Positions 4,672 to 5,153 of a stretch of 5,153 nt of DNA are shown here, in pieces (position 1 is the first letter of the stretch; each line of letters opens with the position of its first letter). The DNA is taken from the NCBI GenBank assembly GCA_001800185.1, contig MGUX01000074.1:1-5153 (forward strand). The letters are read 5' to 3'. The DNA comes from Elusimicrobia bacterium RIFCSPLOWO2_12_FULL_59_9 (GTDB taxonomy: Bacteria; Elusimicrobiota; Elusimicrobia; O2-12-FULL-59-9). A program made the translations under genes and the position numbers. A model generated the notes under the pieces. That model saw only the letters and a list, made by a program, of their open reading frames with translations. It had not been told where the DNA came from and searched no databases.

Positions 4672-5153
4672 TCAACTTCCCTTCAATTCCTTGAGCACCC
4701 GTTGGTACTCTTTTTGAATCTCGGCGTCCGCCGGGACGGCCCCCTCGGTCATCGCCCGGATCTGGACGTCGAGCAGCTCCTTCTTGCGAAGCAGGCTCTG
4801 GCGGCGGAAGCGCTTGCGGATGGCCTCCCACTCCACCTGGGGCGAAAGAAACTCGGAGGATTCCAGGCCCAGAGAGGTCAGCCACTCGCTGTGCTCCGGC
4901 AGGGCCTCGATGACGCGCGGCAGGACGCTGCGCCTTTCCAGCGGGGCATCCTTGATAAGCTGCCGCATGGCGTCGAAAATCTGCCGGCAGCGCGCGTCGG
5001 CGAACTCGGCTTCCTTGAGGCCCGCGGCTTCCCGCGCGTAATTGGGATAGCGCAGGAGAAAACGGATCACCTCCGTCTCAAAATTAAGCGGCGCCTCCGG
5101 CTCGCGGCCCCCTTGCTTGGCAGCGATCCGGCTGGGAGCCGAAGAGTGGGCTT
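4672..5153 (-). CDS. dnaG: DNA primase DnaG, C-terminal part (5' end outside window)
   Basis: The reading frame is open to the window edge, so the visible 159 residues are the end of a longer protein; the GTG at 5070 lies inside it and is not taken as a start. The fragment begins with a Gly/Pro/Arg-containing linker (about 1-21) and continues as a helical domain opening with NFETEVIRFLLRYP (23-36). This resembles the start of the DnaG C-terminal domain that binds the DnaB helicase, where such domains begin with a helix of the form E-x-x-LL-x-x-L-L-x-x-P. A long charged helix follows (about 106-135, EAIRKRFRRQSLLRKKELLD) and the end is LKELKGS. The catalytic zinc and TOPRIM domains would be upstream. 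Primase makes RNA primers for DNA replication. The call rests on this domain and on rpoD being the next gene, an arrangement known from the E. coli rpsU-dnaG-rpoD operon. The visible part alone is too divergent for certainty. Confidence 0.85.
   Translation of the reverse strand, partial: AHSSAPSRIAAKQGGREPEAPLNFETEVIRFLLRYPNYAREAAGLKEAEFADARCRQIFDAMRQLIKDAPLERRSVLPRVIEALPEHSEWLTSLGLESSEFLSPQVEWEAIRKRFRRQSLLRKKELLDVQIRAMTEGAVPADAEIQKEYQRVLKELKGS

Noticed and set aside
3381..4694. Plus-strand open frame of 437 codons opposite rpoD
   Set aside because: It is antisense to a full-length RpoD with all conserved regions, and its translation is Leu/Gly/His/Asp-rich with no recognisable domain.
4672..5070. 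GTG at 5070 as the start of a separate 132-residue gene
   Set aside because: The frame continues without a stop to the window edge and the upstream residues read as a normal linker into the primase C-terminal domain.

Overview
The window looks like chromosomal DNA from a moderately GC-rich, Gram-negative bacterium, probably of a deep-branching, little-cultured phylum. It carries a dnaG-rpoD pair (primase and primary sigma factor), an order known from many bacteria. It also carries a secreted FecR-domain protein of a kind I associate with environmental Gram-negatives, and many short degenerate repeats between genes. Elusimicrobiota is my best guess from the general look of the FecR protein, sigma factor and repeats. 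That is an impression, not something the sequence proves.

Layout, left to right. Positions 1-75 hold no gene I can support. Positions 76-231 are a degenerate array of 7-8 nt units beginning CACT. Positions 233-1765 (minus) encode a signal-peptide-bearing FecR-domain protein with an unrecognised C-terminal half; it has its own promoter and a CRP/FNR-like palindrome. Positions 1839-1937 hold a second array of the same unit family in the opposite orientation, so the gene and its promoter sit between inverted arrays. Positions 2005-2676 (plus) encode a small polytopic membrane protein of the MscS-related TM-helix family, read from a promoter with a perfect TATAAT. Positions 2682-2894 are a palindromic MITE-like repeat filling the whole gap between two convergent genes. 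Positions 2895-4622 (minus) are rpoD and 4672-5153 (minus) the 3' end of dnaG, cut by the window edge. These two are probably cotranscribed, with dnaG first.

How the parts relate: the dnaG-rpoD pair is housekeeping (replication priming and transcription initiation). The FecR protein and the membrane protein are divergently transcribed from a 239-bp intergenic region and are both envelope proteins; nothing beyond adjacency links them functionally. The least ordinary features are the two inverted CACT-unit arrays bracketing a single gene, and the 213-bp palindromic element wedged against the rpoD stop codon. No CRISPR array, tRNA, rRNA, transposase or defence gene is visible.
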